NCBI RefSeq assembly: GCF_002101585.1
Contig: NZ_LQOT01000069.1
Coordinates: 291,875-355,874 of the forward strand
Origin: Mycolicibacter engbaekii
GTDB taxonomy: Bacteria > Actinomycetota > Actinomycetes > Mycobacteriales > Mycobacteriaceae
Reading direction: 5' to 3'
Length of the DNA stretch: 64,000 bases
Under the pieces are notes generated by a model. That model searched no databases. It was given only the letters and a program-made list of their open reading frames with translations, and had not been told where the DNA came from. This document shows, piece after piece, positions 34,527 through 43,535 of the stretch. The translations under genes and the position numbers were made by a program. Every line of letters starts with the position of its first letter. Position 1 is the first letter of the stretch.

Positions 34527-34829
34527 ATGGGACGACAGCAGCTCTACCTCGATGCGGCGGCGTTGTGTTGGGTGGCCGACCACTTCGACACGACCGCGGC
34601 GGGCATGGACATCGCCGTGCGGATCCGGCTGGGCGGATTGACCTTCGGCGGCGCCACGGCGGGCCGGGACTGGATCGGGGCGGGGGAGGAGCTGCGCCGC
34701 GCCCTGCATGCCTGGGTGCCGGAGCTGATCCGCTGGTCGCGGGCCACCACCGAGATCGCCGCGGCGCTGCGGGCCGCGTCGGTGCGCTACCGGCAGGCCG
34801 AGGTGCTGGCGGCGCAGCGAGTCGGCTGA
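34527..34829 (+). CDS. EspC-like (DUF2580-type) small helical protein
   Basis: A 100-residue protein of two long amphipathic helices: DAAALCWVADHFDTTAAGMDIAV, a glycine-rich turn (LTFGGATAGRDWIGAG), and LRRALHAWVPELIRWSRATTEIAAALR, ending ...SVRYRQAEVL, where Y-x-x-x-E resembles the type VII secretion signal. The pattern matches the EspC/DUF2580 group. It corresponds in position to Rv3440c. One base separates its stop from the next gene, with which it likely forms a complex. Confidence 0.65.
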   Translation: MGRQQLYLDAAALCWVADHFDTTAAGMDIAVRIRLGGLTFGGATAGRDWIGAGEELRRALHAWVPELIRWSRATTEIAAALRAASVRYRQAEVLAAQRVG

Positions 34830-34830
34830 C

Positions 34831-36195
34831 GTGGCAGCGCGATTCGATGTGCCCGCACGGCTGGCGCAGGGGAGCGAGGCGGTCGCTGTCACCCAGGCCT
34901 ACGTCTCGGCGTGCCACCGACGGGGCTACCGCGATGCTGAAATCACCGGCTATGACGGCCAGCTCGCCGACCGCTACGACAGTGAAGCCGGCCTGGACCT
35001 GCGGGCGCTCGACTCCGACTGCACCGCGTTGCGCGCCCTGGCCGACGCCGCCCAGGATGCACTGCTCACCCAGCGCCGCCACCTTGCCGCGCTTCAGGAC
35101 GCCTGGCGTGGCCCCGGTGCCGACGCCGCCGCGGAGTTTCTGCGCCGGCACTGCGACACCGCTGCTGGGCTCACGGACCGGCTGCGCGCCGCGGCCACCG
35201 GGCTCGGTGTCCTGCGCGACGAGCTGTGGCGGTTGGTCGATGCCAAGGCCGCGGCCGTGCTGGGAGTCGATGAGCGGGTGGGCGCGCAACGGTCGGCTTG
35301 GCTGTCGGCGGCATGCGCGGTGAACGCCGGCACCGCGGACGAGCGGGCCGTCGACGTCGTGGAAAAACAGGTGCTCCCCTACGTGGACAACGATGTCCGC
35401 CGCGATTGGGTCGCAGCAGTCCAGACGGCCCAGGACGGCATTGCCGAGGCATACCGCACCGCGATCGCCGCAGCCGGCCCCGGGCCGGGGGTGTGGTTCG
35501 CCGTTCCGGCAGACCTCGGGCCGATCCCGCCGCCCGAGGGCCCGGAGACTGTGCCGATTGCCGACCCCGATGGTGGCCGGCCGCCAGCGGCTGTGGTCGC
35601 GGCGTCGACCGATCCGGCGCAGCCGGTTGGCCCGGCGGCCCCGGAGCCGCCCCAGCCGAGGCCACCCGCCGGACCGTTCGACGCCGGTGCGCCGGGCCAT
35701 CCCGGCGCGTTCGAGCCGTCCGGGACGCGGGCCGTCCCGGGCGACTGGGGCTGGCCGTCGGCCGGCCCGCCCAGTGGAACCGGCGGCGGACTGGGCAGCC
35801 TGCCCGGATTGCCCGGGCTGGGCGGGCTGATCCCGGGGACCGCCGACACGTTCGGTGCCGATGAGCCGTTCCGCGATCCCTTCGAGGACCGGCCCCGAGC
35901 CGAAGCCGAGGGCGTCGCCGACTCCGAGGAGCCCGCAGACCCTGACGAAGCCGCCGACGCCGAGCCGGAGTCAGATCCCGCCGAGTCGCCCGCTGACCGA
36001 GACGATCCGCAGGACCGACCGGGCGACGCGCCACTCGGTGAAGCATCGGGGGAGGCGGCCCCGTCGGGCGGCAGTCGCGAACCGGAAGCGCCGAGCGCCG
36101 ACAGCGATGCCGGGCAGCCCTTGGCGGCGCCGGACGTCGCACCTCAGACGCCGTGCGACATCGCGGCCCAGGAGCTGCCGCACGCGGGCGGGTGA
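34831..36195 (+). CDS. Ala/Pro-rich WxG-like protein (Rv3439c-like)
   Basis: A 454-residue protein. The N-terminal ~220 residues are helical with a WxG-like turn (LQDAWRGPGADAAAEFLRRH, about 90-109), resembling EspA/EspB-type secreted ESX proteins. Residues ~230-350 are Pro/Gly-rich and the last ~100 are acidic and low complexity (DPDEAADAEPESDPAES). GTG start one base after the EspC-like gene. Probably exported with that partner by ESX-4, which is encoded 3 kb upstream; this is inference. Confidence 0.68.
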   Translation: MAARFDVPARLAQGSEAVAVTQAYVSACHRRGYRDAEITGYDGQLADRYDSEAGLDLRALDSDCTALRALADAAQDALLTQRRHLAALQDAWRGPGADAAAEFLRRHCDTAAGLTDRLRAAATGLGVLRDELWRLVDAKAAAVLGVDERVGAQRSAWLSAACAVNAGTADERAVDVVEKQVLPYVDNDVRRDWVAAVQTAQDGIAEAYRTAIAAAGPGPGVWFAVPADLGPIPPPEGPETVPIADPDGGRPPAAVVAASTDPAQPVGPAAPEPPQPRPPAGPFDAGAPGHPGAFEPSGTRAVPGDWGWPSAGPPSGTGGGLGSLPGLPGLGGLIPGTADTFGADEPFRDPFEDRPRAEAEGVADSEEPADPDEAADAEPESDPAESPADRDDPQDRPGDAPLGEASGEAAPSGGSREPEAPSADSDAGQPLAAPDVAPQTPCDIAAQELPHAGG

Positions 36196-36232
36196 GCGTG
36201 CCGCACACCCGCGGGTCAGTGCGGGCAGGAGC

Positions 36233-36249
36233 GCGCGGCCGGGCCGCGC
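36233..36249. terminator. Hairpin between convergent genes
   Basis: Stem GCGCGGC / GCCGCGC with loop CGG, in the 58 bp between the stops at 36195 (plus) and 36254 (minus). It could serve both strands. Confidence 0.4.
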
Positions 36250-36253
36250 TGGG

Positions 36254-37300
36254 TCACGACGGAAGCAGGTCGCGCAGTTCTTCGACGTAGCGCAGCGCCT
36301 CGTCCGGCCCGGTTGCCAGCGGGGCCACCAGCAGCGTTGTCACGCCGGCCTCGGCGTAGGCGGCGAGTCGTTCGGCCACCAGACCGCGGGGCCCGACCAA
36401 CGAGGTGTTGCGGACCAGCTCGTCGGGCACGGCATTGATCGCCTCGGTCTTGCGTCCGGCCAGGTAGAGCTCTTGAATGCGATCGGCGACCTCGCCGAAC
36501 CCGTAACGGGTGGCCAGGTTGTGGTAGAAGTTCCGGCCTTTGGCGCCCATCCCGCCGATGTACAGCGCCAGCTGAGGCTTGGCCCAGGCCAGCCGGTCTT
36601 CCACGTCGTCGCCGATGGCCAACGTCGACCCGACGATAACGTCCAGGGGCGCCATCGCAGGATCGCGTCTGGCCGCACCGGCCTTCAGCGCGTCGCCCCA
36701 GATGTCCTGCGCCCGTTCCGGATAGAAGAAGACCGGTTGCCACCCCTCGGCGATCTCGGCGGTCAGCTCGACATTCTTGGGCCCCAGGGCGGCAATCGAG
36801 ATCGGAATGCGCTCCCGGACCGGATGGTTGATCAGCCGCAAAGCCTTGCCCAGACCGGTTCCGCGTTCGGGCGGAAGGGGCAGTTGGTAGTGCTTGCCCG
36901 CATAGTTGAGTCGTTCCCGGCGCCAGACCGCCCGGCAGATCTCCACGACTTCGCGGGTGCGTCCCAGCGGAGCGTCGAAGGCAACGCCGTGAAAGCCCTC
37001 CACCACCTGCGGGCCCGACGTGCCCAGGCCCAGGGTGAAGCGGCCGTTCGACACGTGGTCCAGGCCGGCCGCCGTCATGGCGAGCAAGGCGGGAGTCCGG
37101 GTGTAGATGGGCAGGACCCCGGTGAGCAGTTCGACCCGCGAGGTCTTGGCGGCCAGGTACCCCAGCTGGCTGATGGCGTCGAACGAGTAGGCCTCGGCGA
37201 CCGCGACCACGTCTATGCCGATCTTCTCCAGCTCGACGACCTGCTCGACGGCTTCCATGAATCCGCCCGCGTAGCTCAGCTGTGTCCCGATGCGCACCAT
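36254..37300 (-). CDS. LLM-class F420-dependent oxidoreductase (second)
   Basis: A 348-residue luciferase-like enzyme with RIGTQLSYAGGF, AEAYSFDAISQLGYLAAKT, NGRFTLGLGTSGPQVVEGFHG and AEIAEGWQPVFFYPE. The SGPQVVEGFHG loop is typical of mycobacterial F420-dependent members of the F420-glucose-6-phosphate dehydrogenase/mer superfamily. The ATG ending at 37300 starts at the first barrel strand. The substrate is unknown. It is transcribed against the ESX-associated pair. Confidence 0.83.
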   Translation of the reverse strand: MVRIGTQLSYAGGFMEAVEQVVELEKIGIDVVAVAEAYSFDAISQLGYLAAKTSRVELLTGVLPIYTRTPALLAMTAAGLDHVSNGRFTLGLGTSGPQVVEGFHGVAFDAPLGRTREVVEICRAVWRRERLNYAGKHYQLPLPPERGTGLGKALRLINHPVRERIPISIAALGPKNVELTAEIAEGWQPVFFYPERAQDIWGDALKAGAARRDPAMAPLDVIVGSTLAIGDDVEDRLAWAKPQLALYIGGMGAKGRNFYHNLATRYGFGEVADRIQELYLAGRKTEAINAVPDELVRNTSLVGPRGLVAERLAAYAEAGVTTLLVAPLATGPDEALRYVEELRDLLPS

Positions 37301-37434
37301 TCACACATACCAGTCTTTGCTGACGGCCCAGCGCCTCGGGGCGGGGCAGCGGCGGCTACTCAGGGAAAAAATATGGCGCATCACGAGGTAGTCGTGCCAT
37401 CGCGAGGGGTGCGAACGGGGACCGCGGACCGCGG

Positions 37435-38274
37435 CTACCCGAACAGTGCGGCGAGCTTCTCCTCCGGCGGCAGCGGCTCTGGCAGGGGGCCCGGTGCCTG
37501 GGTTCGCGGCAGGGCCGCCTGCGGGTCGGCGAAGGCCCGGAACGCTTTGTCGCCCACCAGTTGCGCCATGAGGTATCCGGTCAGCAGGGCGCGCACCCGT
37601 CGCTGGGTGCGTCGGTCCGACGTCGGCAGGCCGAAGAACCCGGTGAGGCGGCGGCCCTGCGGCAGCCCGGCCGGCGACACCTTGTCGATCACCCGCAGCG
37701 TGGCGGGCCGCCATGCGTGGGCCAGCTCGATCGCGTTGGAACGCAACGCTTTGGGGTCACCGGCGCTGCTGAACACCACGCCGGGCACATCGAGTGCGGC
37801 CGCCGCCAGCTCGGCGGGCGGTGTGGTGACGGTCGGGAAGATCGCCGCCACGGCCTTGGGCGTGATCGGCAGTGCTGCCGCGGCGAACACCGCGGCCGAA
37901 CCGCCGAAGCCGTGACCGGCAACGCCGAGCCGGCCGGGGTCGACGCTGATACGCCCCGGCCCCAGCCGGATATCGATGGCGATCTCCAGGGCGCGGCCCA
38001 GGTCGGCGGCCAGGGTCAGCACCGACGGCGCCAGCCCTCGTTCGGTGGCCGGGGCCACCGCCACGACACCCCATGAGGCCAGGTGCTCGAGCAGTCCGGC
38101 GTAGCGATCGGCCCCGGTCAGCCAGTCGTGCCCGAATGCCACGGCGGGCAGCCGGTACCCGGACGCGGGCGTGTACACGACCCCGGCCAGGCCGGCATAA
38201 GCCAGGTCTCCGCGCAGGACGCGATGCGGGCCGGGGCGGGTCAACGCGGCGTAAAGACGCTTGGTGCTGGCCAT
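37435..38274 (-). CDS. Dienelactone-hydrolase-like alpha/beta fold protein lacking the nucleophile
   Basis: A 279-residue alpha/beta fold protein: YTPASGYRLPAVAFGHDWLTGADRYAGLLEHLASWG, a nucleophile elbow reading AGHGFGGSA, and FSSAGDPKALRS. The elbow should be GHSxGG; here the catalytic Ser is Gly, while the rest of the motif is intact. It probably binds rather than hydrolyses a substrate, or uses another residue. Its length and its strand relative to glmM match Rv3438. The start is the ATG ending at 38274. Confidence 0.72.
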   Translation of the reverse strand: MASTKRLYAALTRPGPHRVLRGDLAYAGLAGVVYTPASGYRLPAVAFGHDWLTGADRYAGLLEHLASWGVVAVAPATERGLAPSVLTLAADLGRALEIAIDIRLGPGRISVDPGRLGVAGHGFGGSAAVFAAAALPITPKAVAAIFPTVTTPPAELAAAALDVPGVVFSSAGDPKALRSNAIELAHAWRPATLRVIDKVSPAGLPQGRRLTGFFGLPTSDRRTQRRVRALLTGYLMAQLVGDKAFRAFADPQAALPRTQAPGPLPEPLPPEEKLAALFG

Positions 38275-38314
38275 CCGATGACGGTAACGCACCGGCGACA
38301 CCGGCGTTGCGGGG

Positions 38315-40144
38315 TCAGTCCGGTCGTGCCCTCCAGTACTGCAGTGCCACCGCCTGCTGCGCCGCGGCGGCGGTCCGGGCGGCCGCCGCGGGATCGGCGG
38401 GACCGGTGCGCCTACCCGGCGCCGCCCGCCGCTGCGCCACCGCGGCGAAGCCGCCGTCGAGGTAGCGCTGGCGGGCGGCCTGGCGCTGGATCTTGCCGCT
38501 CGAGGTGGTCGGGATGGAACCGGGACCGACCAGGACCACCTCGTGGGGAGCGATTCCCTGGTGGCGCACAACGGCTGCCGCGATCGCGTCCAGCATGCCG
38601 GCGTACGCGGCCTCACCTGCTGGCTCGACCTCCTGGATCAGCACCAGTTGCTCGTCGGCATTCGGCCCGGTGCCCGCGGCGAAGGCCGCGCCCCGGCCGG
38701 ACAACAGCGCCGGGTGGCTGCCCTGCGCCGTCTTCTCGATGTCGTTGGGGTAATAGTTGTTGCCGCGGAAGACGATCAGGTCTTTGCAGCGTCCGGTGAT
38801 GAACAGCTCCCCGGCTCGCAGAAAGCCCAGGTCCCCGGTGCGCAGGTAGGGGCCCTCCCGGGTGTCGGCCAGGTAGGCCCCGAACGTCTGCTCGGTGTCC
38901 TCGGGCTTGCCGCGATAGCCCTGGGCGACGCATGGCCCGGAGACCCAGATCTCGCCGACCTGATCGGGGCCGCGGCGCCGTCGCGTCTCGGGGTCGGCGA
39001 TGACGATCTGCTGACCGCCGCGAGGGCGTCCGCAGCCGACCAGGGCCACGGCGCGGGGATCGTCGTCGGCGGCATCGGTGATCTCGACGACCCGGTCTTC
39101 GCCCAGCGCGGTGCGGTCGATATGGCGCACGACCGGTGCGGCGGCGTCCGATCCGCCCGAGACCAGCAGGGTTGCCTCGGCCAGGCCGTACACCGGCAGG
39201 AACGCCTCCGGCCGGAAACCGGCCGGGGCGAAAGCCTCGGCGAAGGCCCGCAGGGTGCTGACCTGCACCGGCTCGGCGCCGTTCATCGCCGTCGACCACT
39301 GCGACAGGTCCAGCGCCGCGCGCTCCTGCGCGGTGCTGCGCTCGACGCAGAGCTGGTAGGCGAAGTTCGGTGCGGTGGCGGTGGTCGCGCGGTACCGGGA
39401 CATGGCTTCCAGCCACCGGATCGGACGGGTGATGAAGCCGGCCGGCGACATCAGCACCGTCGTACCGCCGACGAACACGCTCTGCAGGATGCCGCCGATC
39501 AAGCCCATGTCGTGGTGCTGGGGCAGCCAGCACACCGCGATCTTCTGGTCGTCGCCGTCCCACGCCTGGTGGATCGCGGCCAGGTTCGCCAGCAGGTTGC
39601 CGTGTGTCAGGACCACACCCTTGGGCGCCCGGGTCGAACCGGAGGTGTATTGCAGTGTGGCGGTGGTGCCGCCGTCTACCTCTGGCGGTTCCCAGCTGTC
39701 CGGGTCCGCGCCGAGGTCGTCGGGGGCCAGCCACAGCGGCGGGCGCTTGGTCATGCCGTCGACCTGCGGCCTGAGCTTGTCCTGCGTCGCGGAGTCCGCC
39801 AGGGCGAAACCGGCTCGCGCATCGGGAGCGATCAGTGCCAACCGCCCGAGCCGATCCTGCACCGGCACCGCGACCGCGCCGGCATACAGGCAACCGAAGT
39901 AGGCGGCCACGCTGTCCAGACCCGGCCGGCAGACCACAAGAACACGACGGCCCGCCGCTTCCTGCTGTTGCAGACCCGCCGCGATCGCTCGTGCGCTGCG
40001 GTCGAGTTCGCCATAGGTGAGCGCACCCTGCTCGGCTGTGCCGTCCGGATCGAACACGAACGCGACCTTGTCCCGATAGCGATCTGCCTGCCGGCGGAGC
40101 AGCCCCACCAGGCTGCCGGAGGCGGTCGGAGGGTGCTGTGGCAT
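38315..40144 (-). CDS. Fatty-acyl-AMP ligase (FAAL)
   Basis: A 609-residue adenylate-forming enzyme of the FAAL class: LQYTSGSTRAPKGVVLTHGN near 165, CWLPQHHDMGLIGGILQ, NGAEPV, VYGLAEATLLV, YLRTGDLGFL and, near the C-terminus, TTSSGKIQRQAAR. FAALs make acyl-adenylates and pass them to acyl carrier proteins of polyketide or peptide synthases. No synthase or carrier gene is in the neighbourhood. ATG ending at 40144 follows GGGTTGGGGAACG; the frame upstream is open but non-conserved. Confidence 0.88.
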   Translation of the reverse strand: MPQHPPTASGSLVGLLRRQADRYRDKVAFVFDPDGTAEQGALTYGELDRSARAIAAGLQQQEAAGRRVLVVCRPGLDSVAAYFGCLYAGAVAVPVQDRLGRLALIAPDARAGFALADSATQDKLRPQVDGMTKRPPLWLAPDDLGADPDSWEPPEVDGGTTATLQYTSGSTRAPKGVVLTHGNLLANLAAIHQAWDGDDQKIAVCWLPQHHDMGLIGGILQSVFVGGTTVLMSPAGFITRPIRWLEAMSRYRATTATAPNFAYQLCVERSTAQERAALDLSQWSTAMNGAEPVQVSTLRAFAEAFAPAGFRPEAFLPVYGLAEATLLVSGGSDAAAPVVRHIDRTALGEDRVVEITDAADDDPRAVALVGCGRPRGGQQIVIADPETRRRRGPDQVGEIWVSGPCVAQGYRGKPEDTEQTFGAYLADTREGPYLRTGDLGFLRAGELFITGRCKDLIVFRGNNYYPNDIEKTAQGSHPALLSGRGAAFAAGTGPNADEQLVLIQEVEPAGEAAYAGMLDAIAAAVVRHQGIAPHEVVLVGPGSIPTTSSGKIQRQAARQRYLDGGFAAVAQRRAAPGRRTGPADPAAAARTAAAAQQAVALQYWRARPD

Positions 40145-40337
40145 GTCGTTCCCCAACCCTTCGGTTCCCGGCCGACTTCCCCCGCGGATCGTGGCGCGGA
40201 GTCTCAACATAACCGCTGCGGCTGCGCCGCAGAGCCGGGTTGGCCCCAACGGGCGGGCGCCCAGGACCGAAAGCGCGACGACCGGCTACCACAATTGCGG
40301 GCGCGTTGACAGCAAGCTGCCAGGAACGCAGCCGAGA

Positions 40338-40367
40338 TTGTGTCTTGTATCACAGCAAAAATATAAC
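40338..40367 (+). promoter_or_regulatory. Promoter for the GjpA-like gene
   Basis: TTGTGT (40338-40343), 18-bp spacer, TATAAC (40362-40367), in a conspicuous AT-rich island within the 288-bp gap between the divergent FAAL and exported-protein genes. A separate TTGACA at 40306 has no matching -10. Confidence 0.5.
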
Positions 40368-40432
40368 TAACGTGGGTGTCACGCTCAGTTGCGCATCGGT
40401 GGCAGGGCACTTCGACAGTGAGGAGCACTCAC

Positions 40433-41542
40433 ATGAATCCTGTATTACGTCCTTTTGTGACCGCCGGAGTAGCGGTGGTCGGCGCCGGCATGATCACGGT
40501 CACCCCGGTGGTCGCGCCGCTGCCTGAAGTCCACGGCGTCGGCGATATCGCCCTGACCGCCGGAATTGACTTCACCGGCGCGTGGAGCGATGCCTTCAGC
40601 ACCGCCCAGGCCAACGTCTCGGAGCTGCAGAACGCATTGCAGGACGCCAACAACGCCTTAAGTGAGGCGCTCAGCAACGCCGACCCGGAAAATCTGAGCT
40701 TGGAGCAGCTGGGCGCCGCCCTGACGTTCCTGGGCGGCGACCAGAAGGGCTTCCTCAACCCGCTGGCTCAATTCACCACCAGTCTGCCCTCGGGCGAAGG
40801 CGGGATCGGGGACCCGGGCTTCGGCCTCGGCAACTTCCTGCTCTACGGCCTGCTCACCAACCAAGGGGAAGAGCTGGCCCCCGGGCTCATTCCGGCAATC
40901 CCCGACCCCATCCCGGAGATCGTCCAGGTCCTGGCCTCGCCGCTGTCCGGTCTGCTGATCGGCGCCCTGGGTCCGTACCTGTCGCCGTTGGTGGAGCTGT
41001 TCAACAGCATCGAAGCCATCAGCGCCAATCTCGGCGGCGAGGACCCGGACGCCATGGCGGCGCTGCAGGAGCTGATCAACATCCCGGCGAACATGTTCAA
41101 CGGCTGGCTCAACGGCGCCACGATCAACCTGGACTTCCTGCTCCCGACGATCAGCGAAGCCGGCCTGCTGCCGGAGGGCGCGGCCATATCCGGACTGAGC
41201 TTCGCCTTCGGCGGGCTGCTGTCCCCGGGAGAAGTCGGCGGCAACCTGGAGGCTCTGCTGGGGTCAGAAATTCCTCCGCCCGTCTTCGGTGGCGGCTCGA
41301 TCCTCAACGGGCTGGGTATCACCATTTCGGTCACCGACCCGCTCGAGCTCGACCTGGCGTTCGGCCAGGGCCAGGGGGTCGGGTTCCTCGGCGCGCTCGC
41401 CGGACTGGGGCAGTCGCTCGCGTTGCTGCTCACCGGCGACCTGGACTTCGACGGGCCCCCGGTGGAGGTTGTCCCGGATCCCGGGGTGGCTACCGACTTC
41501 GACTTCGGCGCCCTGTGGGCGGACCTGTTCGGCGGCGCGTAG
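40433..41542 (+). CDS. Exported mycobacterial protein, GjpA-like
   Basis: A 369-residue protein with the leader of the mycobacterial exported family (NPVLRPFVTAGVAVVGAGMITVTPVVAPLP, with no typical cleavage motif) shared with GjpA porin-like and PE-like proteins. The mature part is Gly/Leu/Asn-rich, acidic and almost cysteine-free, with repeats such as GLLSPGEVGGNLEALLG and NPLAQFTTSLP. GTGAGGAG precedes the ATG by eight bases. An outer-membrane or cell-wall location is likely; function unknown. Confidence 0.68.
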   Translation: MNPVLRPFVTAGVAVVGAGMITVTPVVAPLPEVHGVGDIALTAGIDFTGAWSDAFSTAQANVSELQNALQDANNALSEALSNADPENLSLEQLGAALTFLGGDQKGFLNPLAQFTTSLPSGEGGIGDPGFGLGNFLLYGLLTNQGEELAPGLIPAIPDPIPEIVQVLASPLSGLLIGALGPYLSPLVELFNSIEAISANLGGEDPDAMAALQELINIPANMFNGWLNGATINLDFLLPTISEAGLLPEGAAISGLSFAFGGLLSPGEVGGNLEALLGSEIPPPVFGGGSILNGLGITISVTDPLELDLAFGQGQGVGFLGALAGLGQSLALLLTGDLDFDGPPVEVVPDPGVATDFDFGALWADLFGGA

Positions 41543-41641
41543 CAGCGATCGGGCGCTGATCGCCCCCGGACGCTACGGTTTGGGCTTGCAACCGCGACGG
41601 CACTGACCAGCGCGATTGCTCGGCGGGTGCTGCCCGTGCAC

Positions 41642-41647
41642 TACCCT
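41642..41647 (+). promoter_or_regulatory. -10 element close to the glmS start
   Basis: TACCCT ends nine bases before the glmS ATG and there is no Shine-Dalgarno between, which suggests a leaderless or very short-leader transcript. Confidence 0.35.
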
Positions 41648-41655
41648 GAACAGCT

Positions 41656-43524
41656 ATGTGCGGAATCGTCGGCTACGTCGGGCAGCGGTCTGCTCGTGAC
41701 GTCGTCGTCGAGGCCCTGCGCCGGATGGAATACCGCGGCTACGACTCAGCGGGTATCGCCGTCGTCGACGGGGTGGGACAGCTGACCGTCCGGCGCCGTG
41801 CCGGCCGGCTCGCCAATCTGGAAGCCGAACTGGCCGCCACCGACCCCGCACTGCTGGTCGGGGGCACCGGCCTGGGCCATACCCGGTGGGCCACCCACGG
41901 CCGGCCCACCGACCAGAACGCTCACCCGCATTGCGACACCGTCGGGGAGTTCGCGGTGGTGCACAACGGCATCATCGAGAACTTCGCCGTGCTGCGAGAC
42001 GAGCTCGAACGTTCCGGCGTCGAGTTCAGCAGCGAGACCGACAGCGAGGTGACCGTCCACCTACTGGCGCGGGAGTACCGGCAGGGCGAGACCGCCGGTG
42101 ACTTCGTGGCCTCGGCCCTGGCGGTGCTGCGCCGGCTCGAGGGCCACTTCACCGTCGTGTTCGCCCACGCCGACGACCCGGGAACGATCGTGGCCGCGCG
42201 TCGGTCCACTCCGCTGGTGGTCGGCATCGGTGACGGCGAGATGTTCCTGGGCTCAGATGTGGCGGCGTTCATCCCGTTCACCCGGGACGCGGTCGAGCTG
42301 GGCCAGGACCAGGCGGTGGTCATCACCGCCGACGGCTACCGCATCACCGACTTCCACGGCAACGACGACACTGCCGCAGCTCGTCACTTCCACATCGACT
42401 GGGATCTGTCGGCCGCTGAGAAGGGCGGCTATGAGTACTTCATGCTCAAGGAGATCGCCGAGCAGCCCACCGCGGTGGCCGAAACCCTGCTGGGGCACTT
42501 CGAGGACGGTCGGATCGTCCTCGACGAGCAGCGCTTGAGCGACCAGGAGCTGCGCGAGATCGACAAGGTGTTCGTGGTGGCCTGCGGCACCGCCTACCAC
42601 TCCGGCCTGCTGGCCAAGTACGCGATCGAACACTGGACCCGCTTGCCGGTAGAGGTGGAGCTGGCCAGTGAGTTCCGCTACCGCGACCCGGTGCTGGACC
42701 GCAGCACCCTGGTGGTGGCGATCAGCCAGTCCGGCGAGACGGCCGACACCTTGGAGGCGGTCCGGCACGCCAAGGAGCAGAAGGCCAAGGTGCTCGCGGT
42801 GTGCAACACCAACGGCTCGCAGATCCCGCGCGAGTGCGACGCGGTGCTCTACACCCGCGCCGGGCCGGAGATCGGTGTCGCCTCCACCAAGACGTTCCTG
42901 GCGCAGATCACCGCGAACTACCTGGTCGGCTTGGCGCTGGCGCAGGCCCGGGGCACCAAGTATCCCGACGAAGTCGAGCACGAGTACCGGCAGCTGGAAT
43001 CGATGCCCGAGCTGGTGTCGCACGTGCTGGACGGCATCGATTCGGTTGCCGAGCTGGCCCGCCAGTTCGCCCGCTCGCCCGCGGTGCTGTTTCTGGGTCG
43101 CCACGTCGGTTACCCGGTGGCCCTCGAAGGCGCGCTCAAGCTCAAGGAGCTGGCCTACATGCACGCCGAGGGTTTCGCCGCCGGCGAGCTCAAGCACGGT
43201 CCGATCGCGCTGATCGAGGACGACCTGCCGGTGATCATTGTGATGCCCTCGCCCAAGAACGCGGCAATGCTGCATTCCAAGCTGCTCTCCAACATCCGTG
43301 AGATCCAGGCCCGCGGCGCCATCACCATCGTGATCGCCGAGGAGGGCGACGAGACGGTGCGCCCCTACGCCGACCACCTGATCGAGATCCCCGCGGTGTC
43401 AACGCTTTACCAGCCGCTGCTGTCGACCATCCCGCTGCAGGTGTTCGCTGCCGGGGTGGCGCAGGCCCGTGGCTACGATGTGGACAAACCGCGCAATCTG
43501 GCCAAATCGGTCACCGTCGAGTAG
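41656..43524 (+). CDS. glmS: Glutamine-fructose-6-phosphate aminotransferase
   Basis: A 622-residue enzyme that makes glucosamine-6-phosphate. Catalytic Cys2 (MCGIVGYVG) starts the N-terminal glutaminase domain (to ~240); HTRWATHG and NGIIENF are the glutamine site. Two SIS domains follow (CGTAYHSGLLAKYAIE, ISQSGETADTLEA, SPKNAAMLHSKLLSNIREI), with the C-terminal KPRNLAKSVTVE. Family length normal. No glmS ribozyme-like leader: only 113 bp lie upstream. Confidence 0.97.
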   Translation: MCGIVGYVGQRSARDVVVEALRRMEYRGYDSAGIAVVDGVGQLTVRRRAGRLANLEAELAATDPALLVGGTGLGHTRWATHGRPTDQNAHPHCDTVGEFAVVHNGIIENFAVLRDELERSGVEFSSETDSEVTVHLLAREYRQGETAGDFVASALAVLRRLEGHFTVVFAHADDPGTIVAARRSTPLVVGIGDGEMFLGSDVAAFIPFTRDAVELGQDQAVVITADGYRITDFHGNDDTAAARHFHIDWDLSAAEKGGYEYFMLKEIAEQPTAVAETLLGHFEDGRIVLDEQRLSDQELREIDKVFVVACGTAYHSGLLAKYAIEHWTRLPVEVELASEFRYRDPVLDRSTLVVAISQSGETADTLEAVRHAKEQKAKVLAVCNTNGSQIPRECDAVLYTRAGPEIGVASTKTFLAQITANYLVGLALAQARGTKYPDEVEHEYRQLESMPELVSHVLDGIDSVAELARQFARSPAVLFLGRHVGYPVALEGALKLKELAYMHAEGFAAGELKHGPIALIEDDLPVIIVMPSPKNAAMLHSKLLSNIREIQARGAITIVIAEEGDETVRPYADHLIEIPAVSTLYQPLLSTIPLQVFAAGVAQARGYDVDKPRNLAKSVTVE

Positions 43525-43535
43525 CGGGAGTTGCA

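Noticed and set aside
41543..41655. Possible glmS ribozyme
   Set aside because: Only 113 bp are available and no ribozyme core or P-stem set is visible; actinobacteria generally lack it.
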